A DNA stretch of 64,000 nucleotides, taken from positions 186,001 through 250,000 of the forward strand of contig CAIOFV010000105.1 in NCBI GenBank assembly GCA_903857665.1, read 5' to 3'. The notes under the pieces are model-generated. The model had not been told where the DNA came from. It did not search any database and saw nothing but the letters and a program-made list of their open reading frames with translations. Position 1 is the stretch's first letter. Each line of letters opens with the position of its first letter. The stretch is from an uncultured Myxococcales bacterium. Its GTDB lineage: Bacteria > Myxococcota_A > UBA9042 > DTJE01. Positions 42,061 to 50,501 of the stretch are shown piece by piece. A program made the position numbers and the translations under genes.

Positions 42061-44055
42061 TCAGCGTGCGTCGAGATCCAAGAGCGTGTCCCACGCATCG
42101 ATCAGGGAGGCCTCGTCGCCCGCAGCGGCAAAGACCCGGATGCCGGTCTCCAGGGCCTCGCGATTGGTGGGATCCGCCCGAAGGATCTCGGCCACGACGC
42201 GCGCCGCCTCGTCCGTCGAGCCGGTCTTCTCGGCCAGGCGGACCACGCGCAACTGGGCCTGCACGCGCGCCTCGGGCTCGCCGGTCCAGGACAACTGCGA
42301 GCGGGCGAGGGCCAGGCGACGGTCGTCCATCCCCAGCTCGGAGCACAGGCGATCCAGCGAACCCGCCGCCTCGACGTCCCGCGGGTCGGCCTCCAGGGCC
42401 TCCTCCAGCAGCACGATGGCCTGCCGACGCAACCCTAGGCGATCGGAGGTGGTCCGGGCAGCGTCCTTCAACAACCCCGATCGAACGGGCCCGGCCGCCC
42501 CTTCCGCGGCCTCCCGGAGGCACGCCACGGCCTCGGCAACCTCGCGATCGGTCCGGGACGTGACCGTCAGCAGGTCCAGGGCCTCCCGGTCCGAAGGGTC
42601 CTGCCGCAGAAGGTCCAGCAGCCGGCGACGGCCTCCCGGGTCGCCCGACAGCGCCTCCCGGGCGGCGCACGACAACTGGGTCTGGCGCCGGATCGCGGCC
42701 CCCTCGGACCCGAAGCGACCCTCGTCGCATCTCGCAAGCGTTTCGTCCAGCCACGCGTTCGCGACGGCTTCGAGGCCGGCACGATCCAGCCGATCGACCG
42801 CGGCCCGAAGGATCTCGCTGGTGCGGCCGGCCGGAGCCAAGGCCAGCAGGCGGGCCCGGACCGCCCGCGCCTCGACGCTGCGGCCCAGGCGGTCCAGGGC
42901 CAGGGCCGCCGCCTCCAGCACCACCGGGTCGGACACGCCCCGCTCACGCACGGCATCGACCAGCGCCAGGGCCTCGTCCGCATCCAGATCGAACGTGATC
43001 GTCGCGATCAGGCGGCCCGCCAGGGCGAGGTCCGCGGCATCGCCAAAGGCCTCCACGGCCGTCAGCAGGCGCCGGGCCAGCGCCGCGACGTCCCCGGAGG
43101 ACACGAGTTCCGGCATTCGGGACGCCAGCAGCACGCCCACCAGGTGAGGCAGCACCCACTCGGGACGGTCCTCGCCCAGGTTCCGCGCCGCTACCAGGAC
43201 CTCCGGCCACAAGCGCGGTGACACCACCCCGTTCAGCAACAACCGGGTCCCGGCGACCACTGCGTCCGTTCCCCGGGCCAGGGCGGCCAGGGCGGTCCGG
43301 ACCTCGGCTTCCGGGTCGACAGGCGCCTCGTCGATCCCTTTCGGCTCCGCCGGTGCCGGTCGATGCGCCGACGGGCTACGTTCGAATCGCAGGCAGATCC
43401 TTCCGTCCCGAACCTCCATCGACGACAGGGCGACGCCGTCCAGCAGGGGCACCTTGCAGCCCATCCCGGCCAGCAGCGGCATCAGCACGGGATGCAGCAC
43501 GTCCATCACGGCACGATCCCGATCGACGTCGGCACGAAGCGCCATCGGCAGCGCCCTTCCCAGCGTTTCGCCAAGGCGATCCCAGGGCCGCCCGATCCAC
43601 CCGTACACCCTGGGATCCTCGAACCGCACTTCCACGTCCCCGGCGCCTCCGGATGCCGGCGTTCCGGGAACCAGCCGAATCGTGAACGGCACCCCATCCA
43701 CGGTTCCGGACACGGACACACGGCCTTCCAGCGCCCGGAATCCGGCGATCTCGATCCCCGACGCTCCCTGGGCCCGCGCCACCAGCCCGTCCAGCCGCAA
43801 CTCGATGACGACGCTCTCCAGGTGCGTCAGGGAGGACTGGAGCGACCTCGGACCGGCCGTGTAGTCGAACGACCGAGGAACATGAGGTACGAGCAGCACC
43901 AGGTCCCGAACCACCAGCCAGTCCTCGAGGACCGCGCCTCCCAGTCGCAGGTGGACGCCGTCCGGGCCCATCTCCAGCGAAAAGAGGTTGCGCTCGGAGC
44001 CTCGGTCCTTCAGGATCGTCAAGGAGTTTCCCGCAGCGGTCCCATCGGTCGGCAC
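42061..44055 (-). CDS. Large TPR/alpha-helical repeat protein
   Basis: A 664-residue protein without a signal peptide. Residues 1-220 are a beta-rich domain of unknown family (for example LVVRDLVLLVPHVPRSFDYT). Residues 230-664 are helical repeats of the TPR/SEL type, with an A-x-x-L-x(3)-L pattern and phrases such as AIVLLEEALEADPRDVEAAG and VVAEILRADPTNREALETGI. It probably acts as a scaffold; partner unknown. GTG start with AAGGAG eight bases upstream. It lies upstream of the PEGA gene and is divergent from the D-Ala-ligase-like gene. Confidence 0.7.
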   Translation of the reverse strand: MPTDGTAAGNSLTILKDRGSERNLFSLEMGPDGVHLRLGGAVLEDWLVVRDLVLLVPHVPRSFDYTAGPRSLQSSLTHLESVVIELRLDGLVARAQGASGIEIAGFRALEGRVSVSGTVDGVPFTIRLVPGTPASGGAGDVEVRFEDPRVYGWIGRPWDRLGETLGRALPMALRADVDRDRAVMDVLHPVLMPLLAGMGCKVPLLDGVALSSMEVRDGRICLRFERSPSAHRPAPAEPKGIDEAPVDPEAEVRTALAALARGTDAVVAGTRLLLNGVVSPRLWPEVLVAARNLGEDRPEWVLPHLVGVLLASRMPELVSSGDVAALARRLLTAVEAFGDAADLALAGRLIATITFDLDADEALALVDAVRERGVSDPVVLEAAALALDRLGRSVEARAVRARLLALAPAGRTSEILRAAVDRLDRAGLEAVANAWLDETLARCDEGRFGSEGAAIRRQTQLSCAAREALSGDPGGRRRLLDLLRQDPSDREALDLLTVTSRTDREVAEAVACLREAAEGAAGPVRSGLLKDAARTTSDRLGLRRQAIVLLEEALEADPRDVEAAGSLDRLCSELGMDDRRLALARSQLSWTGEPEARVQAQLRVVRLAEKTGSTDEAARVVAEILRADPTNREALETGIRVFAAAGDEASLIDAWDTLLDLDAR

Positions 44056-44206
44056 GGTGGACGCTCCTTCCAGGACTTCGGTCCGTCGGTCGCGGGCGAT
44101 TCTACGATGAAACCCGAAGAACGAAGCGTCCTCCGTCCTCTTTGGGTTCCATGCTACATTTCTTCGACAGTTCTGGAACGGGACAGACCCGGAGGACTTC
44201 TAGGTA

Positions 44207-44260
44207 ATGGATGCTGTCGCATTGTTGGCTTCTTGGGCAAGTCGGTGCAGAAACACGTGA
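44207..44260 (+). CDS. Possible 17-codon leader peptide upstream of the ligase-like gene
   Basis: A short frame MDAVALLASWASRCRNT with CGGAGGA ten bases ahead of its ATG. Its TGA stop overlaps the GTG start of the following gene (GTGA), which otherwise has no SD. This suggests translational coupling; the frame could equally be chance. Confidence 0.3.
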   Translation: MDAVALLASWASRCRNT

Positions 44261-45402
44261 ATCCAGTCAACGCCTCTGTCGAGTGCTCGTCCGGCGAACG
44301 GCCAGGGACCGTCGGTTCATCGATGGAAACCTCCACCGTTCTCGGGAGGGAACATTTCCCCGGTGGGGTTTTCGACAGGGAACAGACGGAAGGAAGCCTG
44401 GTCGTTCTGGCCAGCGACGACCGGGAAGCTCCCGGCGGCGACCGTCCCGACGTCCGGGAGGTGATCGAGGCCGCCCAGGACATCCGGGACGGGCTGCGCT
44501 CGCGGGGATATCCGGACGCCGGCCTGTGCCTGGCAAAGAACCTGATCGACATCCGCCGGATGCTGGCGACGGAGCGCCCCACGGTGGTCTTCAACCTCAT
44601 CGAATCCCTCAAGGGGAAGGAGGCCTGGGAACCTGCCGTGGCCGCGCTGCTGGAGCGGGAGGGTGTGGCGTTCACCGGGTCGCCGGCGTCGGTCCTCCGG
44701 GCCTGCCTCGACAAGGGGTTGTGCATGCGCCTGCTGGCACGCAACGGCGTTCCGGTGCCGCGGTCGGAGGTTCGGGACCGCACCAACGCCGATCGGCCGT
44801 TCCCGTTTCCCGCCTTCGTCAAGCCGTGTCGGACCGACGGTTCGGTGGGTATCGACGAGGGTTCGGTGGTCCAGGACGCCCAGGCACTGGCGCGTCGCGT
44901 CCGCCACCTGTGCGAAACGTATCGCGGCGACGCCATCGTCCAGGAGTACCTCCCGGGCCGGGAAATCAACGTCGCGGTGTTCGGCGACCGGGAACTGACC
45001 ACCCTGTGGCCGGCGGAAATCGATTTCACCGGGTTTCCCGAGGGCGTGCCGCACATCGTCACCTACAAGGCCAAGTGGGACGAGGACTCGCTCGAATTCA
45101 CCGGCACCGTGTCGCGGCGTGCCGAGCTGGATCCCACGCTGGAACGGCACATCCTCCGAATCGCGATGGACGCCTTCCGGGTGATGGGCGTGCGGGACTA
45201 TGGCCGCGTGGACATGCGGCTGGACGCCCGGGGACGGCCTCGGGTGATCGAGGTGAACCCGAACTCCGACCTGGCGCCGGGGACCGGCATTTCCCGGCAG
45301 GCCGAGCGGCAGGGGATCGAGCATCCGGACCTGGTGGCGCGGGTGGCCGGTTTCGCGATGGAACGGGCACGACGGGCCAGGGCACCACACGTTGCGGGGT
45401 AG
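44257..45402 (+). CDS. D-Ala-D-Ala-ligase-like ATP-grasp enzyme
   Basis: About 381 residues. The N-terminal domain has VVFNLIESLKGKEAWEPAVA and LLEREGVAFTGSPASVLRAC, matching the Ddl substrate-domain pattern. The ATP-grasp part has FPAFVKPCRTDGSVGIDEGS, VQEYLPGREINVAVFG and the metal-binding VIEVNPNSDLAPGTG. It lacks parts of the Ddl omega-loop, so the substrate may be another amino acid or peptide; this group often sits with a GNAT gene, as here (4 bp downstream). The start is uncertain: GTG 44257 would be coupled to an upstream leader frame, while ATG 44323 begins the clearly conserved part but has no SD. Confidence 0.8.
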   Translation: MNPVNASVECSSGERPGTVGSSMETSTVLGREHFPGGVFDREQTEGSLVVLASDDREAPGGDRPDVREVIEAAQDIRDGLRSRGYPDAGLCLAKNLIDIRRMLATERPTVVFNLIESLKGKEAWEPAVAALLEREGVAFTGSPASVLRACLDKGLCMRLLARNGVPVPRSEVRDRTNADRPFPFPAFVKPCRTDGSVGIDEGSVVQDAQALARRVRHLCETYRGDAIVQEYLPGREINVAVFGDRELTTLWPAEIDFTGFPEGVPHIVTYKAKWDEDSLEFTGTVSRRAELDPTLERHILRIAMDAFRVMGVRDYGRVDMRLDARGRPRVIEVNPNSDLAPGTGISRQAERQGIEHPDLVARVAGFAMERARRARAPHVAG

Positions 45403-45406
45403 AGTC

Positions 45407-45892
45407 ATGACGACGATGATCGACGGCGGGAGGCCGCAGGATCTGGACGCCATCGTGGAGGTGCTGCGCCGGACCGGCGTGTTCACCGAGGACGAGGTGG
45501 ACATCGCCCGGGAGCTGGCCGACGAGGCCCTCAACCCGCTGCCGACGACGACCTACCGGATCGCGGTCACGCGGACCGACGGACGCCTGTCGGGCTACAT
45601 CCTGTGGGGCCTGACGCCCTTCACGAAGTGGTCCTACGACCTGTACTGGATGGCCGTGGACCCGGACATCCAGCGGGCGGGCCTGGGCGGGCTGCTGGTC
45701 CGCGAGATGGAGCGCCACATCCGCGCCGAGAACGGCCGCATCGTCCGCATCGAGACGTCCAGCCTGCCCGAGTACGCCAAGACCCGGGCCTTCTACGCGA
45801 AGATCGGCTACCCCGAAACGGTCCGGATCCCCGACTTCTATTGGGAAGGCAACGACCTCTGCCTGCACTTCGGCACGATTCCCCCTGCCTAG
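45407..45892 (+). CDS. GNAT-family N-acetyltransferase
   Basis: A 161-residue GNAT. The acetyl-CoA-binding motif A is MAVDPDIQRAGLGGLLVREMERH, seen here as VDPDIQRAGLGGLL (usual Q/RxxGxG/A: QRAGLGG). YAKTRAFYAKIGYPETVRIP is the C-terminal motif. It is separated by four bases from the ATP-grasp gene, and the pair probably modifies the same amino-acid-like metabolite; which one is unknown. clpX follows with its own promoter. Confidence 0.85.
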   Translation: MTTMIDGGRPQDLDAIVEVLRRTGVFTEDEVDIARELADEALNPLPTTTYRIAVTRTDGRLSGYILWGLTPFTKWSYDLYWMAVDPDIQRAGLGGLLVREMERHIRAENGRIVRIETSSLPEYAKTRAFYAKIGYPETVRIPDFYWEGNDLCLHFGTIPPA

Positions 45893-45897
45893 CGCTT

Positions 45898-45926
45898 TTG
45901 CGCACGGAACGCTCCGGAGGTACAAT
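45898..45926 (+). promoter_or_regulatory. clpX promoter
   Basis: TTGCGC (45898-45903), exactly 17 bp, TACAAT (45921-45926). The start codon is 79 bp further, leaving a structured leader. Confidence 0.6.
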
Positions 45927-45932
45927 GCACTC

Positions 45933-45979
45933 CCTCGGCCTTGCCGAGGTCTTGACCGAGTACCGGGTTGACCCCCGGT
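45933..45979 (+). other. Two stem-loops in the clpX leader
   Basis: CCTCGGC-CTT-GCCGAGG (45933-45949) is a 7-bp hairpin; ACCGGG-TTGACC-CCCGGT (45962-45979) is a 6-bp hairpin. Both lie between the promoter and the SD (CGGAGGAG) and may protect the mRNA 5' end. Confidence 0.5.
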
Positions 45980-46004
45980 CGCACCGGGTCGGAGGAGTGT
46001 CCTC

Positions 46005-47267
46005 GTGGACAAGCGCAAGGATACCCAGCGGGACACGCTGTTCTGCAGTTTCTGCGGCAAGGCCAAGAGCCAGTCCCGCCGGTTGATCGCGGGGCCGAAC
46101 GTCTACATCTGCGATGAGTGCGTCGCCCTGTGCAACGACATCATGGCCGCGGAGACCGAGCGCGAGCGCAAGCCGTCGCGGTCCCCCGGCCTGCCGAAGC
46201 CCAAGGACATCGTCAAGACGCTGGACGAGTACGTCGTCGGCCAGGACTACGCCAAGCGCGTGCTGGCGGTGGCGGTCTACAACCATTACAAGCGGATCGA
46301 GTCGCGCACCAAGCGCCGCCCCGGCGACGTCGAACTGTCCAAGAGCAACATCCTGCTGATGGGTCCCACGGGCTCCGGCAAGACGCTGCTGGCCCAGACG
46401 CTGGCCCGCATCCTGCGCGTGCCGTTCGCGATGGTGGACGCCACGTCGCTGACCGAGGCCGGCTACGTGGGCGAGGACGTCGAGAACATCATCCTGGCCC
46501 TGCTGCAGAACGCCGACTGGGACGTGGACGCGGCCAAGCGCGGCATCATCTACGTGGACGAAATCGACAAGATCGCCCGCAAGGGCGACAGCCCGTCGAT
46601 CACCCGCGACGTGTCCGGCGAGGGCGTCCAGCAGGCGCTGCTGAAGATCCTCGAAGGGACGGTCGCAAACGTTCCGCCCAAGGGCGGCCGCAAGCACCCG
46701 CAACAGGAATACGTGCCGGTCGATACCACCGACATCCTGTTCATCTGCGGCGGGGCCTTCGTCGGGCTGGACAAGGTGGTCGAAGGCCGCCTGCGCGGCG
46801 GGTCCATCGGGTTCGGGTCCACGCCCTCGCGGCCTGGCGGCAAGCGGGACGTGGGCGAAATCCTCCGGGACCTCCAGCCGGAAGACCTGGTCCACTTCGG
46901 CCTGATCCCCGAGTTCGTCGGCCGGTTCGCGGTGGCCGCGCCCCTGTCGGAACTGAACGAGGACGCGCTGGTCCGCATCCTGACCGAACCGCGAAACGCG
47001 CTGGCGCGCCAGTACAAGTGGATGTTGGAAATGGACGGCGTGGACCTTCAGTTCACCGACAGCGCCCTGCGGGCCATCGCCCGCCAGGCGGTGATCCGCG
47101 GTTCCGGCGCCCGTGGCCTGCGGTCCATCCTCGAACGGGTGATGCTCGACGTGATGTACGAGATCCCCGGAGAGGAGAACGTGAAGGAAGTCGTCGTCAA
47201 CGAGGAGGCGGTGCTGCAGGGCAAGCGCCCCCTCGTGGTGATGGGGGCGGACGCGAAGTCCGCTTGA
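46005..47267 (+). CDS. clpX: ATP-dependent Clp protease ATP-binding subunit ClpX
   Basis: A 420-residue ClpX. N-terminal C4 zinc-binding domain ([10 protein letters not shown] … [10 protein letters not shown]), Walker A GPTGSGKT, pore loop GYVGED, Walker [12 protein letters not shown], sensor block [10 protein letters not shown] and the C-terminal [13 protein letters not shown]. It unfolds substrates for ClpP. clpP is not adjacent, unlike in many bacteria, so it lies elsewhere. GTG start with SD GGAGGAG. Downstream genes (HIT, TPR, lnt) follow closely and form one run. Confidence 0.97.
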   Translation: MDKRKDTQRDTLFCSFCGKAKSQSRRLIAGPNVYICDECVALCNDIMAAETERERKPSRSPGLPKPKDIVKTLDEYVVGQDYAKRVLAVAVYNHYKRIESRTKRRPGDVELSKSNILLMGPTGSGKTLLAQTLARILRVPFAMVDATSLTEAGYVGEDVENIILALLQNADWDVDAAKRGIIYVDEIDKIARKGDSPSITRDVSGEGVQQALLKILEGTVANVPPKGGRKHPQQEYVPVDTTDILFICGGAFVGLDKVVEGRLRGGSIGFGSTPSRPGGKRDVGEILRDLQPEDLVHFGLIPEFVGRFAVAAPLSELNEDALVRILTEPRNALARQYKWMLEMDGVDLQFTDSALRAIARQAVIRGSGARGLRSILERVMLDVMYEIPGEENVKEVVVNEEAVLQGKRPLVVMGADAKSA

Positions 47268-47280
47268 TGGCAGGCGCCGC

Positions 47281-47784
47281 GTGAAGACGATCTTCGCTCC
47301 GTGGCGAATGGCGTACATGAACCAGGGACACTCGGCGGGCTGCATCTTCTGCGACCATCCGGGCCGCGGGGTGTCCGCCGAGACCCTCACGATCTTCCTG
47401 GGTGAGCGGGCGTTCGTGCTGCTGAACCGTTTTCCGTACACGTCGGGCCACCTGATGGTGGTCCCGTTCCGTCACGTCGCGACGCCGGTGGCCCTCGAAC
47501 CCGGGGAATGGGCCGAAATGGGCGCCTTGGTGCAGCGATCGGTGCGCGCGCTCGAGGCGACGTACCGCCCGCAAGGGTTCAACATCGGGATGAACGTGGG
47601 TCGTGCGGGGGGCGCCGGCATCGAGGACCACTGCCACATGCACGTGGTCCCCCGGTGGTTCGGCGACAACAATTTCGTGCCTGTCGTAGGAGATACGCGG
47701 GTGATTCCCGAGGCGCTGGAGGTCACGCACCAGCGGCTCGTGGCGGCATTCGCAGACCAGGACGCAGTCGAGGAGGTGCGCTGA
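47281..47784 (+). CDS. HIT-domain hydrolase (Ap4A hydrolase/adenylyltransferase-like)
   Basis: A 167-residue histidine-triad protein. The catalytic HxHxH motif is HCHMHVVPRW, and the N-terminal CIFCDHP is the zinc-site CxxC of many bacterial HIT proteins (the second pair is not obvious). NRFPYTSGHLMVVPFRHV is the nucleotide-binding core. HIT enzymes hydrolyse dinucleoside polyphosphates or AMP-lysine-type adducts. It starts with GTG 13 bp after clpX and overlaps the next gene (TGATG). Confidence 0.92.
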   Translation: MKTIFAPWRMAYMNQGHSAGCIFCDHPGRGVSAETLTIFLGERAFVLLNRFPYTSGHLMVVPFRHVATPVALEPGEWAEMGALVQRSVRALEATYRPQGFNIGMNVGRAGGAGIEDHCHMHVVPRWFGDNNFVPVVGDTRVIPEALEVTHQRLVAAFADQDAVEEVR

Positions 47785-48527
47785 TGATCCGTCAGGTGGC
47801 TTGGTTGGGCGCGCTGGCGGTGTTGTGCGCGGCGCCTGCGGTCCGGGCGCAGTCGGGCGTTTCGGAAGGGTTCTACAAGGAAGGCGTCAAGCTGGGCGAG
47901 GAATCGCGCAAATCCGGCGACGACGCGAAACTGGCCGAGGCGCTGTCCCGGTTCCAGAAGGCCGCGGTGCTGGAGCCGAAGGTCTTCAAGTACCAGTTGA
48001 ACATGGCCTACGCGTACGACTGGCTGAACCGGCTGCCCGAGGCCCAGGCGGCCTACGAGACGGCGATCGCGCTGGGCCCGCGGGACCGGGCGGCCCACGG
48101 CGGCCTGGGCGACGTGTACCGGCGCCTGAAGTTCTACGAGCGGGCGGAAAAGGAATTCAAGACCGCCCTGGGGCTCGACAAGAAGGACTTCTCGTCGCAG
48201 ATGGGCCTGGCGGCCATCGCGGTCGAGCGGGACGATCTGGACGGCGCGCTCAAGATGTACCAGGTCGCCTTGAAGACGAACCCCAAGTCCTCCGAGGCGG
48301 CGTTCAAGTCGGCCAACATCCTGTGGCGCAAGAAGGAATACCCGGGCGCGATCGACAACTACCGCAAGGCGCTCGCGATCAAGCCGGACTACACCGAGGC
48401 GCAGTTCGGGCTGGGCCTGGCCCTCAAGGAGAAGGGGGACAAGGAGGCCGCCCGCGTGGAACTGAAGAAGGCGTGCCAGGCCGGGATCAAGCAGGCCTGC
48501 GGTCACCTGCGCAAGCTGGATGAATAG
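47784..48527 (+). CDS. Exported TPR protein
   Basis: A 247-residue protein with a signal peptide (…CAAPAVRAQ, cleavage about residue 22) and five to six TPR units from residue 40 on (for example FKYQLNMAYAYDWLNRLPEA, AAHGGLGDVYRRLKFYERAE, AQFGLGLALKEKGDKEAARV). It is probably periplasmic and acts as an adaptor. ATG overlaps the HIT stop and has SD GAGGAGG; its end overlaps the lnt start by 8 bp, so the three genes are translationally linked. Confidence 0.85.
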   Translation: MIRQVAWLGALAVLCAAPAVRAQSGVSEGFYKEGVKLGEESRKSGDDAKLAEALSRFQKAAVLEPKVFKYQLNMAYAYDWLNRLPEAQAAYETAIALGPRDRAAHGGLGDVYRRLKFYERAEKEFKTALGLDKKDFSSQMGLAAIAVERDDLDGALKMYQVALKTNPKSSEAAFKSANILWRKKEYPGAIDNYRKALAIKPDYTEAQFGLGLALKEKGDKEAARVELKKACQAGIKQACGHLRKLDE

Positions 48528-50115
48528 ACTCGTGCGCCGCGCACTTCCCATCGTCGCCGCGGGCATCGGGTCCGGGATCCTCGGCATCCTTCCATTCCCC
48601 GACATCGGCTGGTGGGTGTTCGCCCCGGTGGCGCTGGTGCCCCTGCTGGCCGTGGTGCCGTCGCTGGGATGGCGCGGCGCGCTGCTCGCGGGCTGGATCG
48701 CCGGGGCGCTGTCGCTGGCCGGCATCTTCCACTGGATCGTCCCGACCGCCATCAATCTGGCCGAGTTCCCCGCCTGGGGGGCGGGGCTGGTCCTCGTCGC
48801 CTATTCGATCGCCTACGGCCTGAACGGGGCGGCGCTGGGCGTCGCGCTGCGGACCGTCCTGCGATTGCCGGTGCCGGTGTGGGCGGCCGTGCTGCTGGCG
48901 CCCGCCGCGGTGGTGGCCGTGGACTTCGTCGGGCCCCACCTGTTCCCGTTCACCCTTGGCAACACCTACTGGCGCGTGCCCCTGCTGATCCAGGGGGCGG
49001 ACGTCACGGGCATCGAGGGCGCGACCTACGTCACGGTCGCGCTGTCGACGGCGCTGGCGCTGGTCGCCCGGGATGTGTGGGCCCGCCGGCGACCGAGCCT
49101 GCTCCCCGCCGGGGTCGCCGTCCTGCTGATTGCGGCGTGGCTGGCCTACGGCGCGGTGCGGTTGCCCGCCTTCCGGGACGCCGAGGCCACCGCGCCCGTG
49201 CTGCGCCTGCTGCTGGTGCAGCCCGACGTCCGGCCCGACGAGCGCCGCAGCCGTGACGTGCAGGTCCGGGACAGCATCGTGGACCGCCTGGTCACGATGA
49301 CCCGCGATGCCGATCGCACCCGCGTCGACGCGGTGATCTGGCCCGAGGGCGCGAACCCGTACGAGTGGAACACGACGCCTCGCCCGGGCCCCCTCACGTA
49401 CCAGGTGCGCGCCGGGAAGCGGGTGCAGGACCTGGCCCGCGAGCTGGGTCTCCCGCTGGTCTTCGGCGCCATCACCCGGCCGGACGAGCGCGGCCGCAAC
49501 TCGATGATCCTGCTGGGCGCCGACGGGGCGGAGGCCAGCCGCTACGACAAGCGCCGACTGCTGGCCTTCGGCGAGTACATGCCGCTGTCCGACACGTTCC
49601 CGTGGCTGAAGGACCGCGTCCCGGGCGTCGGGAACCTCCGGGAGGGTTCGGAATTCGGGGCCTTCCGGATCGCGGGCCACGTCGCCGCGCCGTCGATCTG
49701 CTACGAGGCGGTCCAGACCGGGCTGACCCGGGAGGCCGTGGATGCCGTGGACGCGGAGCTGATCCTGAACCTGACCAACGACGGCTGGTTCGGCACGTCG
49801 GGGGCCCCCAGCCAGCACCTGATGGTCCAGGTCCCCCGTGCCGTCGAGCTGCGCCGCCCGCTGGTGCGATCCACCATGACCGGCATCAGCGCCGTCGTTC
49901 GGGCGTCCGGGGACCTGGTCGACGAGACCGGCGTGTACGAAAAGGCCACCGAGGTGGTGGAGGTGCCCGTGCCCCCGTCCCCGGCGTCGACGATCTACGC
50001 CGTGGTCGGACGGGCCTTCGCCTGGGCGTGCCTTGCCGCGACGGTGGCCGCCCTGTGCGCCGCGCTGATCCTTCACCGCAAGGGGAAGAAGTCCCGCTCC
50101 ACGATCACCGGGTGA
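48520..50115 (+). CDS. lnt: Apolipoprotein N-acyltransferase
   Basis: A 531-residue inner-membrane enzyme that adds the third acyl chain to lipoproteins. About six N-terminal membrane helices, then a nitrilase-fold domain with the catalytic triad in WPEGANPYEW (Glu), DKRRLLAFGEYMPL (Lys) and SICYEAV (Cys), plus NLTNDGWFG, which is highly conserved in Lnt, and a C-terminal helix. It suits the many lipoproteins in this window. It overlaps the upstream TPR gene by 8 bp. Confidence 0.95.
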   Translation: MNRLVRRALPIVAAGIGSGILGILPFPDIGWWVFAPVALVPLLAVVPSLGWRGALLAGWIAGALSLAGIFHWIVPTAINLAEFPAWGAGLVLVAYSIAYGLNGAALGVALRTVLRLPVPVWAAVLLAPAAVVAVDFVGPHLFPFTLGNTYWRVPLLIQGADVTGIEGATYVTVALSTALALVARDVWARRRPSLLPAGVAVLLIAAWLAYGAVRLPAFRDAEATAPVLRLLLVQPDVRPDERRSRDVQVRDSIVDRLVTMTRDADRTRVDAVIWPEGANPYEWNTTPRPGPLTYQVRAGKRVQDLARELGLPLVFGAITRPDERGRNSMILLGADGAEASRYDKRRLLAFGEYMPLSDTFPWLKDRVPGVGNLREGSEFGAFRIAGHVAAPSICYEAVQTGLTREAVDAVDAELILNLTNDGWFGTSGAPSQHLMVQVPRAVELRRPLVRSTMTGISAVVRASGDLVDETGVYEKATEVVEVPVPPSPASTIYAVVGRAFAWACLAATVAALCAALILHRKGKKSRSTITG

Positions 50116-50321
50116 TGCAGCCCGGTCTGCAGCAGGAAGAACCCCGCGATCAGCAGGATGGACGAAAGGGCAACGAACAGCGTGACGTACTCGTGCCAGG
50201 CCCGCTTGCGCACCAGCAGGCCCAGCAGCAGCAGCGAAACCCCCACGGCCAGCAACGCCAACGCCAGGAGGGCCCGAAGGTCCACGACGATCCAGCCGGC
50301 GTACACACCCGAACCGAACAT
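50073..50321 (-). CDS. Small two-helix membrane protein (hypothetical)
   Basis: An 82-residue candidate with two membrane helices (LRALLALALLAVGVSLLLLGLL; YVTLFVALSSILLIAGFFLL) joined by a basic loop and ending VIVERDFFPLR. The topology is protein-like, which argues for a real gene. Against it, the last 43 bp overlap the 3' end of lnt on the other strand and there is no strong SD. Confidence 0.5.
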   Translation of the reverse strand: MFGSGVYAGWIVVDLRALLALALLAVGVSLLLLGLLVRKRAWHEYVTLFVALSSILLIAGFFLLQTGLHHPVIVERDFFPLR

Positions 50322-50501
50322 CCGAGGCCCCGTGGTGATGGCTCTTCGCGACGGTAGGTCAAGGCTGGCGGGGCGTCAAGGCATCCCGCCTCCCCGCTCC
50401 CTACCCGTCCGGGATTGTTGAAAACTACGCCGTCTGGCAAGAACGGACGTACAATCGCGCCGGAATCGACCACCGCCCCCCGGGCGGATGATGGGGGAGA
50501 A

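Noticed and set aside
43363..44256. A long N-terminal extension of the D-Ala-ligase-like frame.
   Set aside because: It is antisense to the conserved N-terminal domain of the TPR-like gene and has biased, non-protein-like composition.
50418..50455. A TTGAAA/TACAAT promoter for the VKOR-fusion gene.
   Set aside because: The hexamers are 26 bp apart, far outside the usual spacing; only the -10-like TACAAT is kept as a remark.
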